Source: Zygnema circumcarinatum (taxonomy: Eukaryota > Streptophyta > Zygnematophyceae > Zygnematales > Zygnemataceae). From it: DNA of 64,000 bases. Within the stretch, counting starts at the first letter, position 1, and the number at the start of each line of letters is the position of its first letter. The notes under the pieces are model-generated. The model worked only from the letters and a program-made list of their open reading frames with translations. It searched no databases and was not told where the DNA came from. The stretch covers positions 481,978-545,977 of the forward strand of contig CM074804.1 in the NCBI GenBank assembly GCA_037447605.1. Reading direction: 5' to 3'. Below, piece after piece: positions 44,539-57,122 of this stretch. The translations under genes were made by a program, and so were the position numbers.

Positions 44539-45039
44539 GTGTCACACCTCCCTCCCCCTATCCCTCACTCTTCTCTCTCCCTCTCCCTCCCTTCTCCCTC
44601 TCCCTCTCCCTCACAACCATCCGCCACTTCGTGGCAACCTCCCTTCCCAACCGCCAGGTGGGCCCGCCCGTTACTTTGCACGCGCCGTTGCACTCGTTGG
44701 TTCGCGCACAGTCAGGTCAGGTACAGTTGTGGCTTTAACGCGACGATGAAGCTTTCTATGTTCAACAGATCCAGTTTCCGTAGCTGTCAACTGGATGGCA
44801 TGTGCACTCGATGATGTCAGCAGACACTCATTCTTTTCCTTATGACATCATCAAACACTGACGTCGTGATGTCATCACATCCTGATCTGCAACAGCGTCA
44901 AAGGGTTGCGGGCTTTTCAGGGGTTTTAGGGCATTTAGGATTTTAGGGCTTCAAGGGTTTGTATGCAGAGAGCGAGGAGGGCAGCAGTCGGAGCAGGGCA
45001 GAGGACCAGGAGACATCAGGGCAGCTCTCAGCGGTGGCC
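44539..45039. promoter_or_regulatory. divergent promoter with TGACATCA/TGACGTC cluster
   Basis: Four bZIP-like core words lie within 65 bp: GATGTCAG (44813), TGACATCA (44843), TGACGTCG (44859) and TGATGTCA (44868). Telo-box-related TTTTAGGG words follow at 44925-44950. The region separates the minus-strand membrane protein gene from the plus-strand ZNRD2-like gene. Confidence 0.5.
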
Positions 45040-46854
<1,815 letters not shown>

Positions 46855-48572
46855 CTGTTGCTTCTAACTTCAGCATAGCTAAAATTAAACTTTTCCTGCA
46901 CCATTTTTTCAACTTTGGCGCTTTCTCTAATACGAACTACTTTGAGCACCTTCCGAATGCGATTCATCGCATATACAACGTTGTGTAAGTGGCAAGTCGC
47001 CACTGAAAGATGCTCGACTATAGTTCGCCATGGAGAGAGCCCCCATATGCCTATTGCTGAATCATATTCACTCTGTCTTTTTTGTGGTCTCCTCGAAACA
47101 GCTGATGACACTTACTTCAGAAATTGTGTACACCATCAAGTGTGTGAAATCCCTCGTGGAGTAAACGAACCTGCTGAAGATAAGAGTTTGGTTTGGATTG
47201 ACCCATCATCCAGTTCGGCCAAGTGGCAGCTGGGGCTGTGTTTGGGACGGCAGCCCCCTTCCTGCCGCCCTTGCAACGAACATGGATGGGCAGTGGCAAC
47301 ATTGAAAATGGGGCTCTCTATGTGGCTGCTGATTTATTTGGCTTCTGTTGTTTACACGTCAAAAAATCGATATTGGTGGACATTTCAGGGACGGTTGAAA
47401 TGAACCTCAACAAGTGCGCAAAGGCAGGGGTAGGGGGTAGCGGGAAAAGGGAGGGGGAAATGTTAAGTCATGCGTGTAGGACGGAGGTCAGTGCAGCATT
47501 GCACCGCTGTCCTGCACTGAACTCCGTGATTGTCCTAAAAATCAAAAAGGAATCTCAAGCAAACGGGAAAAGAAAAAGATGCAACATTCGCTTTCTAAAT
47601 GAGAAGTATTCAAAACTACAGTTAAACAGAAAAGCGAAACATGCATGCGTCAATGATGTTTTGATAGATGATATCCGATTCCGATTTTCCTCAAATATTT
47701 TTGACAATCGAACAGCAATTGCCTCAAGACGAATCCCATACAACGGGTGCTCTCAGCGAAGATCAAGCGGCAGCGTGCGCTACCTGCAGGAAGTGTGCCC
47801 ATGCAGCGCTATCTACTGAAGCGCTCTGAAACTGTACTTCCTCCTACAACTCATTTTTAGACAGGCCATAAGATTTTGCCTGAAGTGAAAGAAAAGAGTG
47901 AAAGAGAGAAGTTGTTTTAAAGGGGAAGACATCAGAAATCAAGGTCCGCCGCACAGCAGGGCTTCCGCAGGGATGACAATATCTGCCACATGTTATACCC
48001 TCGTAGCTACTGATGGGGAGTAGAACGCAACTGGAACTACAACTGCTTGTGATGCTTGGAGTTCTCTCCTGAGTCCATGGAGCCATGCCAGCATTACCCA
48101 GACCTGCATTGGAACCATGAAAAGGAAAGTATAAGAACCTGCAAAACTATTCCCACATATCAACGTAATAACTTCCTCCTTGCTATTCTGGTTCAATCAT
48201 TTTTTAAGGGATAAAGATTTCGCACTTGCGAAGCATTCATATTATACTCAATGCAGGCATCTGTGCGACAACTGAAACAAGCGACACACACTGATCCGCA
48301 TGCGTGAATAGCATATGAAATGGCCAAGGAAAAGGTCTGGCATAGTTTCTACAGATTCTGAATAAGCAAAAGAATTCGCGATGGTCAACATCATTCAAGG
48401 GAGCGCACTAAAAGAAGCAGTGTCAACTGCAGTTGAAGTCCATCAATTTGCAGCCACAATTAACTGCAAGCAAAGTACCAAGGTAAGTTTAGTATGCTAA
48501 CGATCTCGGGGCGGACGGATCTTCCGCTCCGAACGGATTCGGGCAGGCCCTAACATATTTTTTTCTCTCAAA
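46855..48572. other. intergenic stretch with one dispersed repeat
   Basis: No gene is supported. The open frames at 46915-47403 and 47223-47819 lack recognisable domains. The only structure I can name is the dispersed repeat at 47543-47673. Confidence 0.5.
47543..47673 (+). repeat. dispersed repeat, copy 2
   Basis: Direct-orientation match to 42170-42297 with scattered substitutions and small indels. Neither copy has visible terminal repeats or coding capacity. Confidence 0.65.
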
Positions 48573-48890
48573 AAAACAACAGGCTGCGGATCAAGATCCT
48601 CGTGCGTTGCCTTTTTAAAGAAATGTCTAGGGGGAGTCAGACCTTGACCATCGCCCGCGGAATTGAAAGATAGATTTCGACGGCGGAAAGGTATTGATTT
48701 CGATTTCCGAATTCGGTTCGGAAACCACGGCTCCCCCCGAACCTGTCTGTCACGTCCGTACGGCGGAATAGGTTACAAAAATGCCCCCAAATTTCAGAAT
48801 TCCGCGCTCCGAAACGGGGCCTCCAGAGGCCCCCCGTTTCGAAATTCCAGCTTTCCGCCGATGAGGAATCGTGCCCCGCCTTGTCGCCAT

Positions 48891-49471
48891 TAGGGCGTGT
48901 CAGACTTAACAAAATGTTACGAATATCGAGTTTTTAGTATTACGAGAATCGAGGTTACTAAGTACTAAAAATCATCGCGCCCCCGAACCTAAACCGAACC
49001 GAACGAAAGTCAACTGTGCTAAGTCAACGGGTCAACGTTGCGAAGATTGACCCGTGGGGTTTACTGAAATTGCATTTCTTCGCACGATTTTGTTCGCACC
49101 CAAAAGAGGCGCCGAAATGGACGTGCGAAGAAAATACTGGCGAAAATCGCGTCAACGTGACGTCATGGTTGTATTCCCGGCTACCCGCCCGCGCCCGCGC
49201 CCGCCCGTGACGCGCAACACGACACAACGACAAGCGGTCTCCGCGCGCCGCGCCGGCGCTGTTTCTAAGTCTGAGGGCCCCGCGCGAGGGCGAAGTTGCG
49301 AAGACGGCGTTTGGAGAAGTGCGAAGACGGCGATCGCGGAGTGCGAACAGGACCGCGCCGCGAGTGCGAAAAACTACGCTCGGGAATTTTAGTTTTACTG
49401 ACGTTGACTCGAAATGTTACGAATATCGAGTTTTTAGTATTACGAGAATTTTTTAAGTCTGACACGCCCTA
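48891..49471. mobile_element. hAT-like element A of the three-element composite
   Basis: TIRs TAGGGCGTGTCAGACTTAA (left) and its perfect reverse complement (right, ending 49471). Inside both ends lies a roughly 40-bp segment (AATGTTACGAATATCGAG and onward) that is in direct, not inverted, orientation: 48915-48954 and 49410-49449. Non-coding interior. Confidence 0.7.
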
Positions 49472-49472
49472 T

Positions 49473-50032
49473 TAGGGGGGGTCAGACCTTGACCATCGCC
49501 AAACCAACTTCGTAAGCCCGTCGGGCCTATTCCGCCGTGTACGGCAGGCCTTTTTCGCAAAAAGTGGCCGTTCGGCAGGTTCGGGCGCCGCGAATTCAAG
49601 AAAATTATTATTTTACCTTCGTATCTCCGAGCCAGGTCTGACCCCCCCTTTTCGCCCCGCCGCGCTCCCTCCGCCGCCCGCCGCCCGCCGCCCGCCGCCC
49701 TCCGTTTTGTCGCCACGCGCGCTTCACACATGCGAGAGGCGCTCGCACGTGCGTGACGCGCATGGCGACAAGGCGGTGCACGATGCCTCATCGGCGGAAA
49801 GCTGGAATTTCGAAACGCAGAGCCTCCGGAGGCCCTGCGTTTCGGCGAGCGGATTTCGGCGGATTTCGGAAATTTGGGGGCATTTTTGTAACCTATTCCG
49901 TAGTACGGACGGGACATGACAGGTTCGGGGGAGCCGTGGCTTCCGACCCGAAACCTGGAAACGAAATCAATACCTTTCCGTATAGGGAATCTTTGAATTT
50001 CGTAAGCGATGGTCAAGGCCTGACCCCCCCTA
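49473..50032. mobile_element. hAT-like element B of the composite
   Basis: TIRs TAGGGGGGGTCAGACCTTGA (left) and the inverted copy (right, ending 50032), nearly identical to those of the surrounding foldback element. Its right two thirds also match the foldback arm, with CCGCCGCCC repeats, the GTCGCCACGCGCG hairpin and the ATGGTCAAGGCCTGACC end. So it is a relative of the element it sits in. An internal CCAGGTCTGACCCCCCC at about 49632-49648 looks like an extra buried end. Confidence 0.7.
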
Positions 50033-50033
50033 T

Positions 50034-50437
50034 TAGGGATGGATTAATTACGACTATATAATATATATTATATTATACAACTGTGACGACTAGATAACGG
50101 CTGATATATATTACTTTACAACGCCTTTACAACATGTACGGTCGGACGGTCGTATGGTCGTACGATTGTACGGTAGTATGCGGTACGGATGTACGGTCGA
50201 GCACGAGCAGACAGAGTGAACCAGACGGACGCATTTCGCAACGCCAACGCCAAAACGATCTTATTTTGGTATTCTACGACCGTACGACCGTACGACTACG
50301 GTCGTACGGTCTTAAATGTTCAAAACGAGTGGGTATAATATATGTAATAAAGTGTTTTAGTTTGTAATATATTACTACTTTTAAACCCGTTGTAAAGTAT
50401 ATAATGTATTCGGAATTTATAACGCGGGCCATCCCTA
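50034..50437. mobile_element. hAT-like element C of the composite
   Basis: TIRs TAGGGATGG and CCATCCCTA; the first bases match the Ac-type TAGGGATG end of hAT transposons. The 404-bp interior is A/T-rich with TATAATATATAT runs and CGTACGGTCGTA words. It is followed directly by the right copy of GTCGCCAT. Confidence 0.65.
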
Positions 50438-51268
50438 GTCGCCATGCGCGTCACGCACGAGCGAGCACCTCTCGCACGTGTGCGGCGCGCGTGGCGACAA
50501 AATGGAGTACACCGGTACAAACATGCCGTTTCGGGCATTGTCAACCGACAATCACAATCCCGCGATTACGAAAATCGTAAAAGAAAAGACCACATCCTCG
50601 TCCAAAGACGATTGTCCAAAAAAATAAATAAATAAAATAAATAAAATAAATAAATAAATAAATAATAATAAATAGAGTCGTTTCGTGCCGGTACGGTGAT
50701 GTCGACGACGTTTCGATGACGAAACGGTTACGGAACAACCGCGATATCATCTTCCCCTGTTCTTCACGTCCTCCCGATTTCCATTTTCTTACACTCGCCT
50801 GTCTAGCTGAAGAGTTGCTGCTGATGCTTGCTGCCCTATTGTTCCGAAATCTACCATAACCAACACTCTTGTCGCTGCGGATCCTCTACCTTTTTGTTGC
50901 TGCAGCTCCTGCTGCTGCTGCTTGTGTTGCTACTGATTTTGTTTCTACCAGAGAAATGGAAAAAACCGACAATTAATGATTGGTGGAGGAAGGAGGAGGA
51001 AGGAACATGGAGTGTGGTGAAAGGGAGAATGGTGGAAGGGCGAAGGAAGAAAAAGGAGAGGGTGTTGAGGAAGGATGGAGGCTACTAACTGACAAGTCAG
51101 TCAATCAGTCAGTCTGTCAGTTTGTCGGCCAGTCTGTGAGTCCGTCTGTCAGTCAGTCACTCAAAAATCCAGTCTGTGTTTGTCAGTCAATCAGTCAGTC
51201 AGTTAGGTTGTCCATCCATTAATCAGTCAGTCCTTAGGCCAGTCCTCCGTACTTTAAAGATTTTGCTG

Positions 51269-51352
51269 GACATATGGAAACGCTGGACATATAGAAACGT
51301 TGGACATATTGAAAAGCTGGACATATTGAAATGCTGGACATATGGATATTTG
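51269..51352. repeat. 17-bp tandem repeat, left arm
   Basis: Five units of GCTGGACATATGGAAAC with variants. The mirrored array is in the right arm at about 52625-52712. Confidence 0.85.
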
Positions 51353-51459
51353 GAATTTTGGAAGTTTTGGAAATTACCAAAAAAAAAAAAAACTTGAGAT
51401 AAGATGGTAAAGATGAGATCATGATGTACATAAGGTTCGGACTTACGCTCACTCATGTG

Positions 51460-51800
51460 TTGTATAGCAAATAACCCTGGACAGATTTCGGAAAGACCCG
51501 GTACTGGAGATGATGATGTTCAAAAAGATCGAAAAATGTTGGAAACATAAGATCTTGATGTAAAATGGTTCGTACTTACGCTTACACTTATGTGTTGTAT
51601 AGCAAATAACCCTGGACAGATTTCGGAAGGACCTGGTCCTAGAGATGATGACGTTCGAAAAGATCGAAGAATGTCCGGATCTGTCGATCTTGATGAAAAA
51701 GAAGGTTACGTATTTATGCTACTGGCGTGTGTTGTATAGCAAATAACCCTGGACAGATTTCGGAAGGATTCGGTCCTTGTGATAATGATGTTTGCATTCT
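51460..51800. repeat. roughly 135-bp tandem repeat, left arm (3 units)
   Basis: Three units each contain TGTGTTGTATAGCAAATAAC, CCTGGACAGATTTCGG and a GATGATGATGTT word. Three matching inverted units lie at 52188-52545. The array must have existed before the inverted duplication. Confidence 0.85.
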
Positions 51801-53924
51801 TCATCATTTTTTTCTTCACCTTTTTTATCTTTCTTTTTCTTTTTCTTTCTTTCTTGTTGTTTTTTTTTTTTTCTGTGTGAGAGTGTGTGCGTTTGTGTGT
51901 CTCTGTTTGTGTGACTGTTTGAATGTGCACATTCTTTTAACAGAAAAAACAAAAAAAAAAAAAATCAATCTAAATATTACAACATGAGGCCTCACGTTGT
52001 AATAAAAAGTTTGATTTTCCTTTTTTTTTTGTTTCTTCTGTTAAAAGAATTCGCACATTCAAACAGTCACACAAACAGAGACACACAAACGCACACACTC
52101 TCACACAGAAAAAAAAAAAAACAACAAGAAAGAAAGAAAAAGAAAAAGAAAGATAAAAAGGTGAAGAAGAAAATGATGAAGAATGCGAACATCATTATCT
52201 CCAGGACCGAGTCCTTCCGAAATCTGTCCAGGGTTATTTGCTATACAACACATGAGTGTAAGCGTAAGTACGAACCTTTTTTCATCAAGATCAGATGTAT
52301 CCGACATTCTTCGATCTTTTCGAACATCATCATCTCCAAGACCGGGTCCTTCCGAAATCTGTCCAGGGTTATTTGCTATACAACACATAAGCGTAAGCGT
52401 AAGTACGAACCATTTTACATCAAGATCTTATGTTTCCGACATTTTTCGATCTTTTCGAACATCATCATCTCCAGGACCGGGTCCTTCCAAAATCTATCCA
52501 GGGTTATTTGCTATACAACACATGAGTGAGCGTAAGTACGAATCTTATGTACATCATGATCTCATCTTTACCATCTTATCTCAAGTTTTTTTTTTTTGGT
52601 AATTTCCAAAACTTCCAAAATTCCAAATATCCATATGTCCAGCATTTCAATATGTCCAACTTTTCAATATGTCCAGCGTTCTATATGTCCAGGGTTTCCA
52701 TATGTCCAGCAAAATCTTTAAAGTCCGGAGGACTGGCCTAAGGACTAACTGATTAATGGATGGACAACCTAACTGATTGACTGACTGACTGACCGATAGA
52801 CTAACATACACAGACTGGCCGACAAACTGACTGACTGACTGACTGACCTGTCAGTTAGTAGCCTCATCCTTCCTCAACACCCTCTCCTTTTTCTTCCTTC
52901 GCCCTTCCACCATTCTCCCTTTCACCACACTCCATGTTCCTTCCTCCTCCTTCCTCCACTAATCATTATTTGTCGGTTTTTTCCATATCTCTTGTAGAAA
53001 CAAAATCAGCAGCAACACAAGCAGCAGCAGCAGAAAGGCAGAGGATCCGCAGCGACAAGAGTGTTGGTTACGGTAGATTTCGGAACAATAGGGCAGCAAG
53101 CATAAGTAGCAACTCGTCAGCTAGACAAGCGAGTGTAAGAAAATGGAAGTCGGAAGGACGTGAAGAACAGGGGAAGATGATATTGCGGTTGTTCCGTAAC
53201 CGTTTCGTCATCGAAACGTCGTAGACGTCACCGTACCGGCACGAAACGGCTCTATTTTGATTGTCGGTTGACAATGCCCGAAACGGCATGTTTGTACCGG
53301 TGTGTGTTGGTCTTTTCGCGCCCCCGCGCTCCCTCCGCCGCCCGCCGCCTGCCGCCCGCCGCCCGCCGCCCGCCGCCCGCCGCCCTCCGTTTTGTCGCCA
53401 CGCGCGCCTCACACGTGCGAGAGGCGCTCGCACGTACGTGACGCGCATGGCGACAAAGCGGGGCACGATTCCTCATCGGCGGAAAGCTGGAATTTCGAAA
53501 CGGGGGGCCACCTCGGGGAGCGCGGAATTCTAAAATTTGGAGACATTTTTGTAACCTATTCCGCCGTACGGACGTGACAGACAGGTTCGGGGGGAGCCGT
53601 GGTTTCCGAACCAAATTCGTGAATCGAAATCAATACCTTTCCGCCGACAAAATCTTTCAATTCCGCGGGCGATGGTCAAGGTCTGACTCCCCCTAATCGG
53701 TTTCCAATCAAAAGCGATAACCGGTTTCCAATTCCGCTAATCAGGAATCTACGCAACTGAACAGAACACAATATTAAACAGCTTATGTGTTCGATCAGTT
53801 TCCGTTTCAGTTCACTTCACATAATTAAGGTTCGAAGACATTTCTATAAAAAGGCAACGCGCGAGGATCTTGATCCACAGCCTGTTGTTTGGAGGGGAGG
53901 GGGGTTATCATTCTCGTTTTTCTT

Positions 53925-54040
53925 TTGTGCTTCGGTCCTTTGCGCCTAGTCAGTTCCTCGTGGTTCCCCATGCTGCTTTTGTACATGCACATTTGATGGC
54001 ATCATCGCCTCATCGTGAGATCAATGCCACATCCTTTTGT
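53925..54040 (+). mobile_element. dispersed LINE 3'-tail copy
   Basis: CTTCGGTCCTTTG at 53930-53943 and TCCTCGTGGTTCC at 53955 match the LINE 3' region at 39844-39880. The core at 53989-54028 has GATGGCATCATCGCCTCATC then GTGAGATCAATGCC. It abuts the right edge of the foldback. Confidence 0.55.
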
Positions 54041-54269
54041 TCATCAAACCACACCAGCTAAAGAAACCATAAAGTACCCTTCTTTTATTGATGGACCCTC
54101 ACTCATAAGATACACAATTCACAATACAGTTGTAAAGCTCACACCCCTTTATAAATTCCAAAGAAAAAATCAATTGACATTTTAATCAACCCATCTCCAT
54201 GACGAGCCACCCTGACCCTTAACCCTAAACTTCTTCACCCCCAGCTCCTCCCCACCCCCCCTTGGAGGC

Positions 54270-57122
54270 TCACAAAAACACCATCCGTGTGGCGAGGCCC
54301 ACAACGAAGGGGTCCATAATGAGGCGAGTCAACAGATAGAACACTACTCCTAATGTAATGGAGATTGGGAGGGCAGGGAGAGCCTTCCGGTAAAGAGCCA
54401 AAAGCAGCAGAGTGGCCCCCAGCCCTGCAATGATGGCTAAGTAGCACGCATACACCGTCATAAGGTCATACATTGCCGCTCTTCCAACCAATACACTGTA
54501 AAATATGAAGTCTCCCAGCCCCAATTTTATCGAATCTGGCAGCCCGAACTCTCTCGCAGCTATTTCTGGGCCTGTCTCGCGGTTCCCTGATCGTTCCGTT
54601 ACGGCATCCGACATGTCGAACACAACGGATTCCGTTCCAACCTCAAGTTGGTGGGCCTCTACTTGGCGGAGCTCCTCCATGGCTCCTACTAAGGGAATGG
54701 CCTCCTCATCTACTGCACTGCTGCTGCTTCCAGCTTCCAATCTCCCTTCACTATTGTGGGTCTCAGCCCTTACATGCCTTGCTTCAATGTCTAAGCTCGA
54801 AAGCCCACTCCCTCCACGATCTTGCCGCAACTTCTCAGCTTCTCTCCCAGACCCCACCTGCCCTCTCTCTTGAGACCCAATTTCTGCTCCTTGCTCTCCC
54901 TGAGAGAGAAGAGATCCCTGCTCGTCGTCACCTACACTTGAATGCAGTGCAACTCCCTCTCCCCCTCCTCTTCTAATCGGAAATGTCGGCCTATTTGTTC
55001 CTCTAGACCTCTGTCTACGCTCTAACCGCCCCCCATGTCGAGGAGAGGAAGGGGGAGAACTCGCAAAGGGCTGCTCAACATAGCGAGAATGTTGAGCTCC
55101 TCTTCCATGGAGGGGACGAGCCTCATATATGAGGGCAGGAATCTCTTCATCCCTTTCTATAGCCAGTTCGACAAGCAGCTTCAATGGGCCACCTGTTGAA
55201 AACGCAGTGCATAAGAACAGAAAATAGCTTTAACGCTGGCGACAAACAGGTAGTGAGAGGCAAACGAGAAGGTAAAGAGCGTCCATGTGACATTAGATAA
55301 GCAGAAAGGTTACAGGTGTCAGGATGCTATTGGCCCACCTGGCATGAGGACCGCTATAAGGTCGTATACGGCCATTGCCAAAAGGAGTAGCCATGTCGTC
55401 CATTCCGGCAGGTGGGTGAACCAAAAGGCCACCACTGCCCCTATGATGACTAGATATGACTGCGTGAGGAGGACGGGCACGCGGCAGAAGAAGACGGCGA
55501 GGACTCCCACAATGGAGAAGTTGTAAAGAATGATGCTAAAGGTGATGATGTCAATGGGAATGGACAGGGCCTGACAGGGCACGAGTTACAGACAAGTAGG
55601 TCAGAGTTTGCAGATCTTAGCATGATGTAATTCTTGACAAGGAAGGGCTCCGCTGATCTTCTGCAATCGCTACAGGTTCATAGGAGACTGTGAACATATA
55701 TCATGTAATGTATTCTAAAGTATTTCAAATGACGCAATTCGGCTGCAGCTCCACATATGTTCAGGTTAAACTAGCTTCACCTCATGGATTAGATGGACCA
55801 CTAAAACGGAATTTATTTGCAAATCCTACTATGCTTGATTAGTTGTCAAATGCCATTGAGTTTCTGATACCCAGCATTAACCTTGAATGAGCTCAAGATG
55901 CAATGCGATTACCCATGCTATACGAACTACGACATTCACAGGCGTAATCAAAAAAAAATTTTGCAATCTAGAAGGTGATCAGATGATTCCGTACCACAGT
56001 CAAAATAGGCCGCGCTCAAAAGATCTGGTAGCTTACCTGGATAATTTGCACTGCCACGGAGCCACCTAGCCACGCCAATATTGTGAAGGCAGAGAATGCC
56101 ATGTAGCCCCATATGAGGCGTGTGCACCGCAACCAAAAGCATCCCACAAGGATGAAAGTGACAATTGTAATTGACACAATGAACACAACGGCATTGAGCA
56201 GTCCGCCCTCAAACTTCTGGACATCCGAGTCCGTGCTGCACAAAGCATGTACAGCGGATCTCAAATTTAACACAAGCTTAATCCAGCTTCATTGTGCGAA
56301 TAAAACACTGAGGACCCGTCGGACTTATCGGCAACACTCAGAGGGACGGTATCAAGACTTAAAAAGAAAAAAACATGCAAGAATTTCTAGAAAAAAATGA
56401 AACATTCACGTTCTAAAGAACGCAAACGCAGCATCAAACATTCACCGGCTTCACCCTTGCGAGAGGTAAGCTTTCTATGGGTCGTTCTACATCGTCATTT
56501 CCAGTGCCTATCCGGTTTCTTGATGTTTGTATGCCCGTAGATATGACCTGCTCTATATTGTTCTTAAGTTGGCACAATCACTACTGAAATTGAACTAGAA
56601 TGAGACAAACACATTCAGCAGGAGCAGCACCTTGCTGCACTGCATGATAGAGTATGCATTGGTGCAGGACTTTAGTCGCTGGTTCGAAATTGAAAACACT
56701 AAAGATTTCAAACATTGAGCATTTTATGTGCCCGGCTCGGTCTCTATTCACTGGTACAGAGAAGCACAAGTCACTTTAGTCGGACATAAATGCCGGATAA
56801 ATGCGAGCCCTTCCTCTGCGCTTTTATGAGGAACAAGAATTTGAATTTCAGATTCGGAATAAATGCTAGTGCCAATGGATATGGGATGGAAAACATGGAG
56901 GGCGAATATTCAGCGTCCAAAAGCGGAGAAATGAACACAGGACTTGGAAACACACCTCCTTTCGTGATAAATGAGAGCACCAATAGCCGGGCCGCTCTCC
57001 GGAGAGCCGTTTGGAGTGAGGCCACGCACCATGAGCAGCACGAGCAGCATGCATGCGGATACTGGAGTCACTATTGCAGTTATTTCTGCTCCCAGGCTCT
57101 CTAATACGCTAACCGGCTCCAT
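54270..57122 (-). CDS. PSN: presenilin, intramembrane aspartyl protease
   Basis: Presenilin is the catalytic subunit of gamma-secretase-like complexes; in plants and mosses it also acts in trafficking. Four minus-strand exons join in phase to 506 residues: 57122-56956, 56235-56037, 55570-55339 and 55192-54270. Catalytic motifs: the YD of [20 protein letters not shown] (Asp about 192), [16 protein letters not shown] (Asp about 427), and PALPIS (about 470-475). Earlier spans include [19 protein letters not shown] and [12 protein letters not shown] hydrophilic Glu/Arg/Ser-rich loop of about 190 residues separates the two catalytic halves, longer than in many relatives. The start ATG at 57122 gives a short cytosolic N-terminus before the first span. 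All junctions are GT-AG. Confidence 0.96.

Larger units (their letters stand above)
48628..53695. mobile_element. TAGGGGGAGTC-TIR element inside the foldback
   Basis: The left end TAGGGGGAGTCAGACCTTG (48628) and right end CAAGGTCTGACTCCCCCTA (ending 53695) are perfect inverted copies, continuing as ACCATCGCCCGCGGAATTGA. The 8 bp outside the ends (GAAATGTC left, ATCGGTTT right) are not direct repeats, so I cannot show a target duplication. A TIR of the TAGGG type recalls hAT elements. The element is non-autonomous. Confidence 0.55.
48573..53888. mobile_element. large foldback: near-complete inverted duplication
   Basis: Sequence from 48573 (CAACAGGCTGCGGATCAAG) is mirrored at the right end (CTTGATCCACAGCCTGTTG, to 53888). 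Matching continues inward to an axis at 51989/51990, inside the palindrome TGAGGCCTCA. Left arm: 48573-48890 and 50446-51989. Right arm: 51990-53888. The arms differ by point changes, by a 1.55-kb insertion at 48891-50445 in the left arm, and by about 148 bp present only in the right (53696-53843). Both arms carry the TIR-like words TAGGGGGAGTCAGACCTTG, a GC-rich hairpin (GTCGCCA...GCGCG), CAGT repeats, GGACATAT repeats and three units of a roughly 135-bp tandem repeat. No transposase is visible. Confidence 0.85.

Noticed and set aside
49453-50016. 187-residue minus-strand frame
   Set aside because: It lies across element B and follows GC-rich repeats; no domain is recognisable.
51460-52545. 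CRISPR-like repeat array
   Set aside because: The units are about 135 bp with no unique spacers, in a eukaryotic transposon; not a CRISPR array.
51984-52602. Frames of 181 and 139 residues with repeated FAIQHMS-type units
   Set aside because: They read through the roughly 135-bp tandem repeat of the foldback; the periodicity is that of the DNA and there is no start or domain support.
48620-53703. 8-bp target duplication of the outer TAGGGGGAGTC element
   Set aside because: Left GAAATGTC and right ATCGGTTT do not match; the GACATTTC found about 140 bp to the right is an inverted copy that belongs to the foldback arm.
56600-56720. tRNA-like GGTTCGAAAT word
   Set aside because: No acceptor stem or anticodon arm can be formed around it.
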